From: Oscillospiraceae bacterium
Lineage (GTDB): Bacteria; Bacillota; Clostridia; Oscillospirales; Oscillospiraceae
DNA length: 64,000 bases
Direction: 5' to 3'
Assembly: GCA_910575505.1 (NCBI GenBank)
Contig: CAJTFK010000006.1
Coordinates: 1-64,000 of the forward strand
The position numbers were made by a program, and so were the translations under genes. Numbering within the stretch: position 1 is the first letter of the stretch; each line of letters opens with the position of its first letter. Shown here piece after piece: positions 57,141 to 64,000 of this stretch. The notes under the pieces are model-generated. The model saw only the letters and a program-made list of their open reading frames with translations, did no database searches and was not told the origin of the DNA.

Positions 57141-58174
57141 CCAAACGCCTGATGGTGGGCAGGGTGCCGGTAGGCGGAGGCGCGCCGGTGAGCATCCAGT
57201 CCATGTGCAATACAAAAACCGACGACGTGGCTGCTACGGTGTCCCAGATCAGGGCGCTGGAGGACGCCGGGTGCGAGATCATCCGGGTGGCCATTCCGGA
57301 CCAGGCGGCGGCGGAGGCGGTGGACCGCATCAAGGACCAGATTTCCATTCCGCTGGTGGCGGATATACATTTCAATTACAAATATGCCCTCATGTGCGCG
57401 GAGCGTGGCATCGACGCTATCCGTATCAATCCCGGAAACATCGGCGGAGAGGACCATGTAAAGGCGGTAGCCGATACATGCCGCATAAGGAAAATTCCCA
57501 TTCGGGTGGGGGTTAACGGCGGATCCCTGGAAAAGGAGCTGCGGGCGAAATACGGAGGCGTCACCGCTGAGGCTCTGGCGGAGAGCGCTATGGGCCATGT
57601 GCGCCTGCTGAACAGGTTCGGCTTTGACGATATCTGCATCTCTGTCAAGTGCTCCGATGTGCCTCTGACCATGGCGGCCTACCGCATACTGAGCGAGGGG
57701 ACGGACTACCCCCTGCATCTGGGTGTCACCGAGGCAGGCACCCCCTCCATGGGCATGGTGAAATCTGCCATGGGCATTGGGGGACTGCTCTGCTTGGGGA
57801 TAGGCGATACCATCCGGGTCACACTCACCGCCGATCCCATAGAGGAAATTTATGCCGCCCGGAAGATTCTGCGGGCGGCGGGCCTTCGGAAAGAGGGGGT
57901 CAATCTCATCGCCTGCCCCACCTGCGGCCGGACCCGCATCGACCTGATCCCCATGGCGGAGGAGGTGGAGCGGCGGCTTGCGGGCTGCAAAAAGAACATT
58001 ACGGTGGCGGTGATGGGCTGCGCTGTCAACGGCCCCGGTGAGGCCGCTGCGGCCGATATCGGCATTGCCGGCGGCAGGGGAGAAGGGCTGCTGTTCCGGA
58101 AAGGTGAAGTCCTTTACAAGGCGCCGCAGGAACAGCTTGTAGATGCTCTGATGAAGGAGATCGAACAGCTGTGA
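57137..58174 (+). CDS. ispG: 4-hydroxy-3-methylbut-2-en-1-yl diphosphate synthase
   Basis: The 345-aa enzyme has GAPVSIQSMCNTKTDD, VADIHFNYKYAL, VNGGSLEKEL and the 4Fe-4S cysteines in IACPTCGRTRIDL and VMGCAVNGPGEA. It is the sixth MEP-pathway step. Confidence 0.96.
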   Translation: MTKRLMVGRVPVGGGAPVSIQSMCNTKTDDVAATVSQIRALEDAGCEIIRVAIPDQAAAEAVDRIKDQISIPLVADIHFNYKYALMCAERGIDAIRINPGNIGGEDHVKAVADTCRIRKIPIRVGVNGGSLEKELRAKYGGVTAEALAESAMGHVRLLNRFGFDDICISVKCSDVPLTMAAYRILSEGTDYPLHLGVTEAGTPSMGMVKSAMGIGGLLCLGIGDTIRVTLTADPIEEIYAARKILRAAGLRKEGVNLIACPTCGRTRIDLIPMAEEVERRLAGCKKNITVAVMGCAVNGPGEAAAADIGIAGGRGEGLLFRKGEVLYKAPQEQLVDALMKEIEQL

Positions 58175-58210
58175 CCTCCCTGTGGAAATGAGAAGTTAGG
58201 ATTTGAGGAT

Positions 58211-61200
58211 ATGTCGAGAAACATTCCCTTTTTTGAAATGTTCGCGGAGCTTCAGGCGTCCCCGGAGCTTCGGCTCAGGCTGGTGGGAGCGCTGCTGACC
58301 TATGCCCAGATCAGCCAGAAGGACCTTTCCATAGAGCTGCGTCTGACCGTCAGGGACGCATTGACCCCGGAGGAGCTCCAGTCTCTGAAATCCATGATTG
58401 GAGCGGTTTACGGCTTCAGCCATGTGGAGATTGCGGCGGTCCTTGCGGAGCCGGAGCATGACGTCCGGCCCGGCGGCGGTCAGTCGGGACAGGCCGGCAT
58501 GCGCGAGAAGCCGGAAAAACCGGGCGGCGGACCTGCCGCCCGGGGGAGCGCCGCCGGACAGCAGCCCCCCGGCGGAAAAGCGAAAAAGGCGGCGGGGTCC
58601 TGGAAGAATCTCACGGCGCTGCTGGGGAATCCCATCAAGGGCCGCCCCATTCCCATGAAGGAGCTCAACCTGAAAATGGGGGCCGCTGTGGTGGAGGGGA
58701 AGGTGTTTGCCTTTGAGTGCCGGGAGACCCGGCGGCCTGGAATGTGGCGGCTGAGCTTTGATATGACGGATTACACCAATTCCGTCACCGTCCAGAAGAA
58801 TCTCACCGCCAAGGAGGCCCAGAGACTGGAGCGCTCCATCCACACCGGCATGTGGCTGCGGGTTCAGGGGAAAATGGAGCCCACCTGGGATGGAAAGGAC
58901 ATCCAGCTGAATCCGCTGCATATCAACGAGGCCGAGCATGACGCCCGGCAGGATACCGCCCCGGAGAAGCGGGTGGAGCTTCATCTGCACACCCAAATGA
59001 GCAATATGGACGCCCTCACCGATACCAAGGAGGCTGTGAAAACGGCTATCCGCTGGGGCCATCCCGCCATTGCCATTACGGATCATGGCTGCGCCCAGTC
59101 CTTCCCCGCGGCCTGGAAGGCGGCGGGAGATAAGATTAAAATTCTTTATGGCGTAGAAGGCTATTTCATCAACGATCTGGACGACCGGCTGGCGGTCCAC
59201 GGCCAGGGAGACGGCCCCCTGGAATCGGAGATTGTCTGCTTTGACATTGAGACCACCGGCTTGAAGGCAAACCGGGACGCTATCATTGAGATCGGCGCGG
59301 TCGTGCTGCGGAACGGGGAGCCGGCGGAAGAATTCCAGACCTTTGTGGACCCGGAGCGCCGCCTGATGCCGGACACCATCGGCCTCACGGGCATCACCGA
59401 AGAAATGCTGAAGGGGGCTCCCTCTCTCAGGGAGGCGCTGGAGGCGTTTTTGAAGTTCGTAGACGGACGGCCTCTGGCGGGGCACAACGTGGAGTTCGAC
59501 ATCAGCTTCATCCGGGAGGGCTGCGCACGGGTGGGGCTGGCCTTCCGCCCCACGTATGTGGACTCTCTGATTCTGGCCCAGAATCTGCTGCCGGAGCTGA
59601 AGAAACACAAGCTGGATATTGTGGCGGAGCATCTCCAGCTGCCCGCCTTCAATCACCACCGGGCTTTGGCGGACGCCGGGGCGGTGGCCTATATGCTGCC
59701 CCATTTCTGGAAGCGGCTCCATGAGTCCGGGGTCCATACCATTCAGGCCGTCAACGCCGAGATGGAAAGGCTGCGGCCCCAGGGGAATCGGGTCAAGCGG
59801 AGACCCAAGCATATCATTCTTCTGGCCCGGAACAAGACGGGTCTGAAAAACCTCTACCAGATGATTTCCGCCTCCAACCTCAAATTTTTCCGCCAGAAGC
59901 CCCTGATACCCAAGAGCTTTCTGAACCAACACCGGGAGGGGATCATCGTCGGCTCCGCCTGCGAGGCGGGAGAGCTGTTCCAGGCGGTGAAGGATTTCAA
60001 GGACTGGGACGAGCTGAAGCGCATCGCCTCCTATTACGATTACCTGGAGATTCAGCCCATTTGCAACAACATGTTCATGCTCCGGAAGGGCGAGGTCCAG
60101 ACGGAGGAGGACCTGCGGAATTTCAACCGCACCATTGTCCGCCTGGGGGAGGAGCTTCAAAAGCCCGTCTGCGCCACCGGAGACGTTCACTTTCTGGAGC
60201 CGGAGGACGAGGTATACCGCCACATCATTCTGGCCTCGAAAAAGTATCCGGACGCCAACGAGTCCCTGCCCATCTACTTCAAGACCACGCAGGAGATGCT
60301 GGAGGAATTCAGCTACCTGGGGGAGGAAAAGGCCTATGAGGTGGTGGTGGCCAATACCCGGCTGGTGGCGGACCAGATCGAGACCTTTGAGCTGCTGCCG
60401 GGGGACCTGTTTCCTCCCCGCCTGGAGAACTCCAGGGAGGACCTGAACCGTCTGGTCTGGGAGAAGGTGCACCGGCTCTACGGCGATGAGCCGCCCCAGC
60501 TGATTGTGGACCGGCTGAATGTGGAGCTGGGGGGCATTCTGGGAAAATACGACGTGGTGTATATGTCCGCTCAGAAGCTGGTGCAGCGGTCCCTGGAAAA
60601 CGGATATCTGGTGGGCTCCCGGGGCTCCGTGGGCTCGTCCCTGGCGGCCTATATGTCCGGCATCACGGAGGTGAACTCCCTGCCGCCCCACTACCGATGC
60701 CCCCAATGCAGGAACAGCGAGTTCATTCAGGACGGCTCCTATGGCTGCGGGGCGGACATGCCGGATAAAACCTGCCCTGTCTGCGGGACGCTGTATGAAA
60801 AAGACGGCTTCGACATACCCTTTGAGACCTTTCTGGGCTTCGGCGGCGGCAAGGTACCGGATATCGACCTGAATTTCTCCGGCGAATACCAGGCCCGCGC
60901 CCATCGCCACGCCATTGAGATGTTCGGCGAGACCCAGGTTTTCCGTGCGGGCACCATCGGCACCCTGGCGGATAAGACCGCCTATGGCTTTGTTAAGAAG
61001 TATCTGGAGGAAAACGGCCTCACCGCCTGCCGGGCGGAGGAAAACCGGCTGACCCAGGGCTGCGTGGGAGCCCGCCGGACCACCGGCCAGCACCCCGGGG
61101 GACTGGTGGTGGTGCCGGACGACATGGACATGGAGGACTTCTGTCCCGTCCAGCACCCGGCGGACGCAGGGGAGTCCGACACCATCACGACCCATTTTGA

Positions 61201-62290
61201 ATATCACTCCATGGAGGCCAACCTGCTGAAGCTGGATATGCTGGGACACGATGACCCCACCATGGTGCGGATGATGCAGGACATCACCGGCGTGGATCCC
61301 CAGAAGATTCCCCTGGACGACCCGGATACCATGTCCATTTTCACCTCCAGCAAAATCCTGGGCTATGAGAACGACGAGGTCCTGGGTCCCACCGGGGCGG
61401 TGGCCATTCCGGAGTTCAACACCAAGTTCACACGGCAGATGCTGGTGGACACCAAGCCCAGGGATTTCAATACCCTGGTGCGGCTGTCCGGCTTCTCCCA
61501 CGGTACCGATGTGTGGGCGGGCAATGCCCGGGAACTGATTCTCAGCGGAACGGCCAGCGTTCTGGAGACGGTGGGCTGCCGGGACGACATCATGCTCTAT
61601 CTGATTTCCAGGGGCCTGGACCCGAAGATGAGCTTCAAAATCATGGAGTCCGTCCGAAAGGGCAAGGTCAAAAAGGGCGGCTTCGAGGACGGATGGGTGG
61701 AGGCCATGAAGGAGCACGACGTACCGCCCTGGTATATTGATTCTCTGGCGAAGATCGGCTATCTGTTCCCCAAGGCCCACGCCGTGGCCTATGTCATGAT
61801 GGCCTTCCGGATTGCCTGGTACAAGGTGCACAAGCCCCTGGCCTTTTACGCCACCTTCTTCTCCGTCCGGGCCAAGGCCTTTGACGCCGAGTTCTGCTGC
61901 GCCGGAAAGGACGCGGTGAAGCGGAAAATCCGGGAGATTGAGAACAATAAAAGCGCCACCGCCGTGGAACAGAACCTGATGACCACCCTGGAGGTCTGCT
62001 ATGAGTTCTACCTTCGGGGCTTCCACTTCGACACCATCGACATCTACCGTTCCGATGCGACCAGGTTTGTCATTACGGACAACGGCCTTCTGCCGCCTTT
62101 TACCACGGTTCACGGCCTGGGCGAGGCGGCGGCGCTGGACACGGTGGAGAAGCGGAAGGGCAGGGAGTTTATCTCCATCGACGAGTTTTCCACCTGCTGC
62201 AATAAGCTCTCCAAGACCCACATTGAGCAGCTGAAGGCCCTGGGGGCCTTCGCGGGGATGCCGGAGACGAGTCAGATGACGCTTTTCTAA
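58211..62290 (+). CDS. polC: DNA polymerase III, PolC type
   Basis: The 1359-aa protein has an N-terminal region with an Ala/Gly/Pro-rich linker (residues 75-130), an OB fold (about residues 160-235), the PHP domain starting VELHLHTQMSNMDAL (about 255), an inserted 3'-5' exonuclease starting CFDIETTGL (about 342) and the polymerase core with PDIDLNFSGEYQ (about 882). It is the main replicative polymerase of low-GC Gram-positive bacteria. Length is slightly below that of B. subtilis PolC (about 1437). Confidence 0.97.
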   Translation: MSRNIPFFEMFAELQASPELRLRLVGALLTYAQISQKDLSIELRLTVRDALTPEELQSLKSMIGAVYGFSHVEIAAVLAEPEHDVRPGGGQSGQAGMREKPEKPGGGPAARGSAAGQQPPGGKAKKAAGSWKNLTALLGNPIKGRPIPMKELNLKMGAAVVEGKVFAFECRETRRPGMWRLSFDMTDYTNSVTVQKNLTAKEAQRLERSIHTGMWLRVQGKMEPTWDGKDIQLNPLHINEAEHDARQDTAPEKRVELHLHTQMSNMDALTDTKEAVKTAIRWGHPAIAITDHGCAQSFPAAWKAAGDKIKILYGVEGYFINDLDDRLAVHGQGDGPLESEIVCFDIETTGLKANRDAIIEIGAVVLRNGEPAEEFQTFVDPERRLMPDTIGLTGITEEMLKGAPSLREALEAFLKFVDGRPLAGHNVEFDISFIREGCARVGLAFRPTYVDSLILAQNLLPELKKHKLDIVAEHLQLPAFNHHRALADAGAVAYMLPHFWKRLHESGVHTIQAVNAEMERLRPQGNRVKRRPKHIILLARNKTGLKNLYQMISASNLKFFRQKPLIPKSFLNQHREGIIVGSACEAGELFQAVKDFKDWDELKRIASYYDYLEIQPICNNMFMLRKGEVQTEEDLRNFNRTIVRLGEELQKPVCATGDVHFLEPEDEVYRHIILASKKYPDANESLPIYFKTTQEMLEEFSYLGEEKAYEVVVANTRLVADQIETFELLPGDLFPPRLENSREDLNRLVWEKVHRLYGDEPPQLIVDRLNVELGGILGKYDVVYMSAQKLVQRSLENGYLVGSRGSVGSSLAAYMSGITEVNSLPPHYRCPQCRNSEFIQDGSYGCGADMPDKTCPVCGTLYEKDGFDIPFETFLGFGGGKVPDIDLNFSGEYQARAHRHAIEMFGETQVFRAGTIGTLADKTAYGFVKKYLEENGLTACRAEENRLTQGCVGARRTTGQHPGGLVVVPDDMDMEDFCPVQHPADAGESDTITTHFEYHSMEANLLKLDMLGHDDPTMVRMMQDITGVDPQKIPLDDPDTMSIFTSSKILGYENDEVLGPTGAVAIPEFNTKFTRQMLVDTKPRDFNTLVRLSGFSHGTDVWAGNARELILSGTASVLETVGCRDDIMLYLISRGLDPKMSFKIMESVRKGKVKKGGFEDGWVEAMKEHDVPPWYIDSLAKIGYLFPKAHAVAYVMMAFRIAWYKVHKPLAFYATFFSVRAKAFDAEFCCAGKDAVKRKIREIENNKSATAVEQNLMTTLEVCYEFYLRGFHFDTIDIYRSDATRFVITDNGLLPPFTTVHGLGEAAALDTVEKRKGREFISIDEFSTCCNKLSKTHIEQLKALGAFAGMPETSQMTLF

Positions 62291-62315
62291 ATGGACCAAA
62301 AAGGAGGCCGCGGGT

Positions 62316-62804
62316 GTGTGGATGCCGGTTTCGGCGCTGCTTCTGTCATGCGTTCTGGCAGTTCTTTTTGCCTGCCTGCTGCTTGGCTTCTGGACGCTGT
62401 TCGGGGCAGGCATCCTGCGCCTGCCGCTTTACCTTGCGCCCCGTCTGACGGCGGCATACCGGCTGAGGCGGTTCCTCCGCTCCGGCAAAAAGGTCCGGGT
62501 GGCCGGCTTCGGGGACCCGGAAGCGGGGGAGGAGCCCGGTTTTTATCTGGTGTTCGATGGGACGCCCCGGCAGGACAGCAGGCTGACGGCGCTCCTGTTT
62601 TCTGAAATCGAGCCCCGGAGTCTTGCTGAAAACGCGGCGGCTTTTCAGGGAATTCAGGGAAGGACGGCGGAGGCCTACTGTTACTTGAACAGCCTGACAG
62701 GGGTTCAGCTGACAGGAACGCTGGAGGCGGGGGATGACGGGCTTCGCCTCCTCGTCCGCAGAATCAGGCTCTCCGGCAGGAAAAAGGAAATTTTCCTCAA
62801 ATGA
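62316..62804 (+). CDS. Membrane-anchored protein, 162 aa
   Basis: GTG start with AAGGAGG upstream. An N-terminal membrane segment (ALLLSCVLAVLFACLLLGFW) is followed by a basic loop and a soluble domain with no family I recognise. It follows polC closely and could be in the same transcript. Confidence 0.55.
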   Translation: MWMPVSALLLSCVLAVLFACLLLGFWTLFGAGILRLPLYLAPRLTAAYRLRRFLRSGKKVRVAGFGDPEAGEEPGFYLVFDGTPRQDSRLTALLFSEIEPRSLAENAAAFQGIQGRTAEAYCYLNSLTGVQLTGTLEAGDDGLRLLVRRIRLSGRKKEIFLK

Positions 62805-62900
62805 GGACGCGGGAGAACAGCTTTGTGTATTTTCGTTATGGACTTCCGGAGGAAAAGGGTGTATACTTGGATGTCGAAAAAACGAAAGGAGCGTACCGTA

Positions 62901-63413
62901 ATGCTGAGCGAAAAAGTTGCCGCCCTGCTGAATGAGCAGATCAACAAGGAGTTTTACTCCGCCTATCTCTATTTGGATTTTTCCAACTATTTTGAGGCCC
63001 GGGGTCTGGACGGTTTTGCCAACTGGTATAAGATCCAGGCCCAGGAGGAGCGGGATCATGCCATGCTCTTCTATCAGTACCTGCACAACAACAACGCCAA
63101 GGTGACCCTGGGAGCCATCGCACAGCCGGACAGGGAGCTGAGCAGCGATATGGCGGTGCTCCAGGCCGGTCTGGAACATGAGCTGTATGTGACCGGCCTG
63201 ATTAACGAAATCTATGCCGCCGCCCATGAGGTGAAGGATTTCCGGACCATGCAGTTCCTGGACTGGTTTGTAAAGGAGCAGGGCGAGGAAGAGGACAACG
63301 CCAACGACCTGATTTCCAAGATGGAGCTTTTCGGTTCCGATCCCAGGAGCCTGTACATGCTCAACAGCGAACTGGCCGGTCGTACTTACAATGCGCCGTC
63401 CCTGGTGCTTTAA
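62901..63413 (+). CDS. ftnA: Non-haem ferritin
   Basis: The 170-aa protein has the ferroxidase-centre helices: NEQINKEFYSAYLYLDF (Glu), QAQEERDHAMLFYQYL (Glu and His), EHELYVTGLINEIY and WFVKEQGEEEDN. It stores iron as a 24-mer shell. AAAGGAG precedes the ATG; a TATACT at about 62863 with a weak TGGACT suggests its promoter. Confidence 0.95.
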   Translation: MLSEKVAALLNEQINKEFYSAYLYLDFSNYFEARGLDGFANWYKIQAQEERDHAMLFYQYLHNNNAKVTLGAIAQPDRELSSDMAVLQAGLEHELYVTGLINEIYAAAHEVKDFRTMQFLDWFVKEQGEEEDNANDLISKMELFGSDPRSLYMLNSELAGRTYNAPSLVL

Positions 63414-63475
63414 AACAGCAAGCCTGACGGCATAGCCACGAAGATGGCTGGGCTTCGCCCTGACGGGCGGGGAAG

Positions 63476-63510
63476 ATATTACTTCCGAACTGAAAGGTCG
63501 GAAGTAATAT
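63476..63510. repeat. Perfect 13-bp inverted repeat
   Basis: ATATTACTTCCGA and TCGGAAGTAATAT with a 9-nt centre. It is the first of five palindromes in 200 bp. Confidence 0.75.
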
Positions 63511-63528
63511 GTGCCATGTTTGGCGGCT

Positions 63529-63546
63529 GCCGCCGTTTACGGCGGC
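63529..63546. repeat. Palindrome GCCGCCGT/ACGGCGGC
   Basis: 8-bp arms around a 2-nt centre, preceded by a further GGCGGC. Confidence 0.6.
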
Positions 63547-63570
63547 GAGCAAAACGGCTCAAATCAAATG

Positions 63571-63603
63571 TCTTATTTCCGAATTTTTAATTCGGAAATA
63601 AGA
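63571..63603. repeat. Perfect 15-bp inverted repeat
   Basis: TCTTATTTCCGAATT and AATTCGGAAATAAGA around TTT. Its core (TTCCGA) is shared with the repeat at 63476. Confidence 0.75.
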
Positions 63604-63606
63604 ACA

Positions 63607-63620
63607 GCTGACATGTCAGC
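63607..63620. repeat. Perfect 14-bp palindrome
   Basis: GCTGACATGTCAGC with no central spacer, 3 bp from the previous repeat. Confidence 0.65.
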
Positions 63621-63638
63621 CGGTTCATTGCAGCCCCA

Positions 63639-63673
63639 TTTTCTCTCTTTCTGCGGCTCAGAAAGAGAGAAAA
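63639..63673. repeat. Perfect 15-bp inverted repeat
   Basis: TTTTCTCTCTTTCTG and CAGAAAGAGAGAAAA around CGGCT. An echo (AAAGAGAGAAAG) follows near 63694. The gap 63414-63940 contains no convincing gene. Confidence 0.75.
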
Positions 63674-63900
63674 CGGGCCGTGCGCGGTCCCAAAGAGAGA
63701 AAGACGCTGGGACGCGCAAGAGCTGCCAAGTCTTGATTCCGCAGGATTTCAGTCCGTGCCGCAGTGCGGGCGGGGGGTTGGCTGTCGCTGAAAGGCCGGC
63801 TCTTCTCTTTCCGCTGCCGCTCGTCAGGCGGTTCCGCCGGCCTACCCCTCTTATGCCCTCAGCGCTGGGAGCAGTGGGGGGAGCCGGAGACAATCGAATG

Positions 63901-63928
63901 AAAAGGCCGCCCGTCCGGGCGGCCTTTT
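63901..63928 (-). terminator. Terminator of the gene entering from the right
   Basis: AAAAGGCCGCCCG and CGGGCGGCCTTTT form a 13-bp stem around TC, 12 nt downstream of the stop codon at 63941. Confidence 0.8.
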
Positions 63929-63940
63929 GCGTAGTTGCTC

Positions 63941-64000
63941 CTATTCGTTTTGCAGTTTGGCGTTGCACTTTGCCAGGAATTTTTCACTCATAATGATGGC
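63941..64000 (-). CDS. C-terminal 19 codons of a gene running off the window
   Basis: The minus strand reads AIIMSEKFLAKCNAKLQNE and a TAG stop, followed by a strong terminator. Too short to identify. Confidence 0.5.
   Translation of the reverse strand, partial: AIIMSEKFLAKCNAKLQNE

Noticed and set aside
58196..62413. A 1405-codon minus-strand frame opposite polC
   Set aside because: Antisense to a well-supported PolC and low in recognisable motifs; typical high-GC artefact.
63573..63968. A 131-codon minus-strand frame in the palindrome region
   Set aside because: It crosses two perfect palindromes and a terminator, is Arg/Pro/Ser-rich and has no ribosome site.

Overview
The window looks like the chromosome of a high-GC, endospore-forming Clostridia member of the Oscillospiraceae type (Flavonifractor, Lawsonibacter, Pseudoflavonifractor or a close relative). 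The basis is protein family content and gene order: a sigG-ylmC sporulation pair, the scpA-scpB-DUF2953-gerW-dacF-rluB block, a probable OLE RNA beside its membrane partner gene, a PolC-type replicase, and recN next to argR. The assignment is by recognition only; no search was run.

Positions 1-17,100 are accessory DNA. The far left is the 5' end of an IS5-type transposase gene, apparently inserted next to a truncated gene. From about 1.1 to 10.6 kb there are mostly unnamed small genes, plus a RecU-like nuclease, a P-loop ATPase resembling DUF927 or SF3 primase-helicase proteins, an excisionase-like HTH protein, a serine resolvase and an HD-domain hydrolase. From 16.3 back to 10.3 kb, on the minus strand, lies a Tn7/Tn5053-like transposition operon: a TnsA-like protein with an apparently degenerate catalytic site, a Cys-rich protein, a TnsB-type DDE transposase split by a perfect A AAA AAC -1 slip site, a TnsC/TniB ATPase, a small protein, a TniQ/TnsD protein and another small coupled protein. 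Five 22-bp iterons beside the tnsA-like gene look like the TnsB-binding end. That end faces the 3' end of tsf, as Tn7R faces glmS. The element also carries three families of noncoding repeats: long GTATCGGGC hairpins, TGTAAT iterons, and small GGC-TTTCA-GCC hairpins with covarying stems.

Positions 17,100-64,000 are core chromosome. In order: rpsB-tsf with a strong terminator; a divergent LysE exporter and LysR regulator; two lone unknown genes; ylmC and sigG; an M50 protease; scpA-scpB-DUF2953-gerW-dacF-rluB; a MITE-like repeat; a probable OLE RNA and oapA, then dxs-tlyA-nadK-argR-(orf)-recN; a frameshifted CatA-like acetyltransferase pseudogene; trpS-tagO-mnaA; a minus-strand group of small clostridial proteins with a second MITE-like copy; nth; rarA; an S1-domain protein; DUF951 with a 31-aa membrane peptide; a hotdog thioesterase; pyrH-frr-uppS-(PARG-like)-cdsA-dxr-rseP-GNAT-ispG-polC; and ferritin. 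The last 0.5 kb is packed with perfect palindromes and ends in the 3' end of another minus-strand gene.

Three MEP-pathway genes (dxs, dxr, ispG) and uppS lie in the window, so much of the isoprenoid and lipid-carrier supply sits beside cell-envelope (tagO, mnaA, dacF, cdsA) and translation genes (pyrH-frr, rpsB-tsf, trpS). The most unusual part is the transposon: its split transposase, degenerate TnsA-like protein, three extra coupled small genes, resolvase and covarying hairpins do not match any single element I know.
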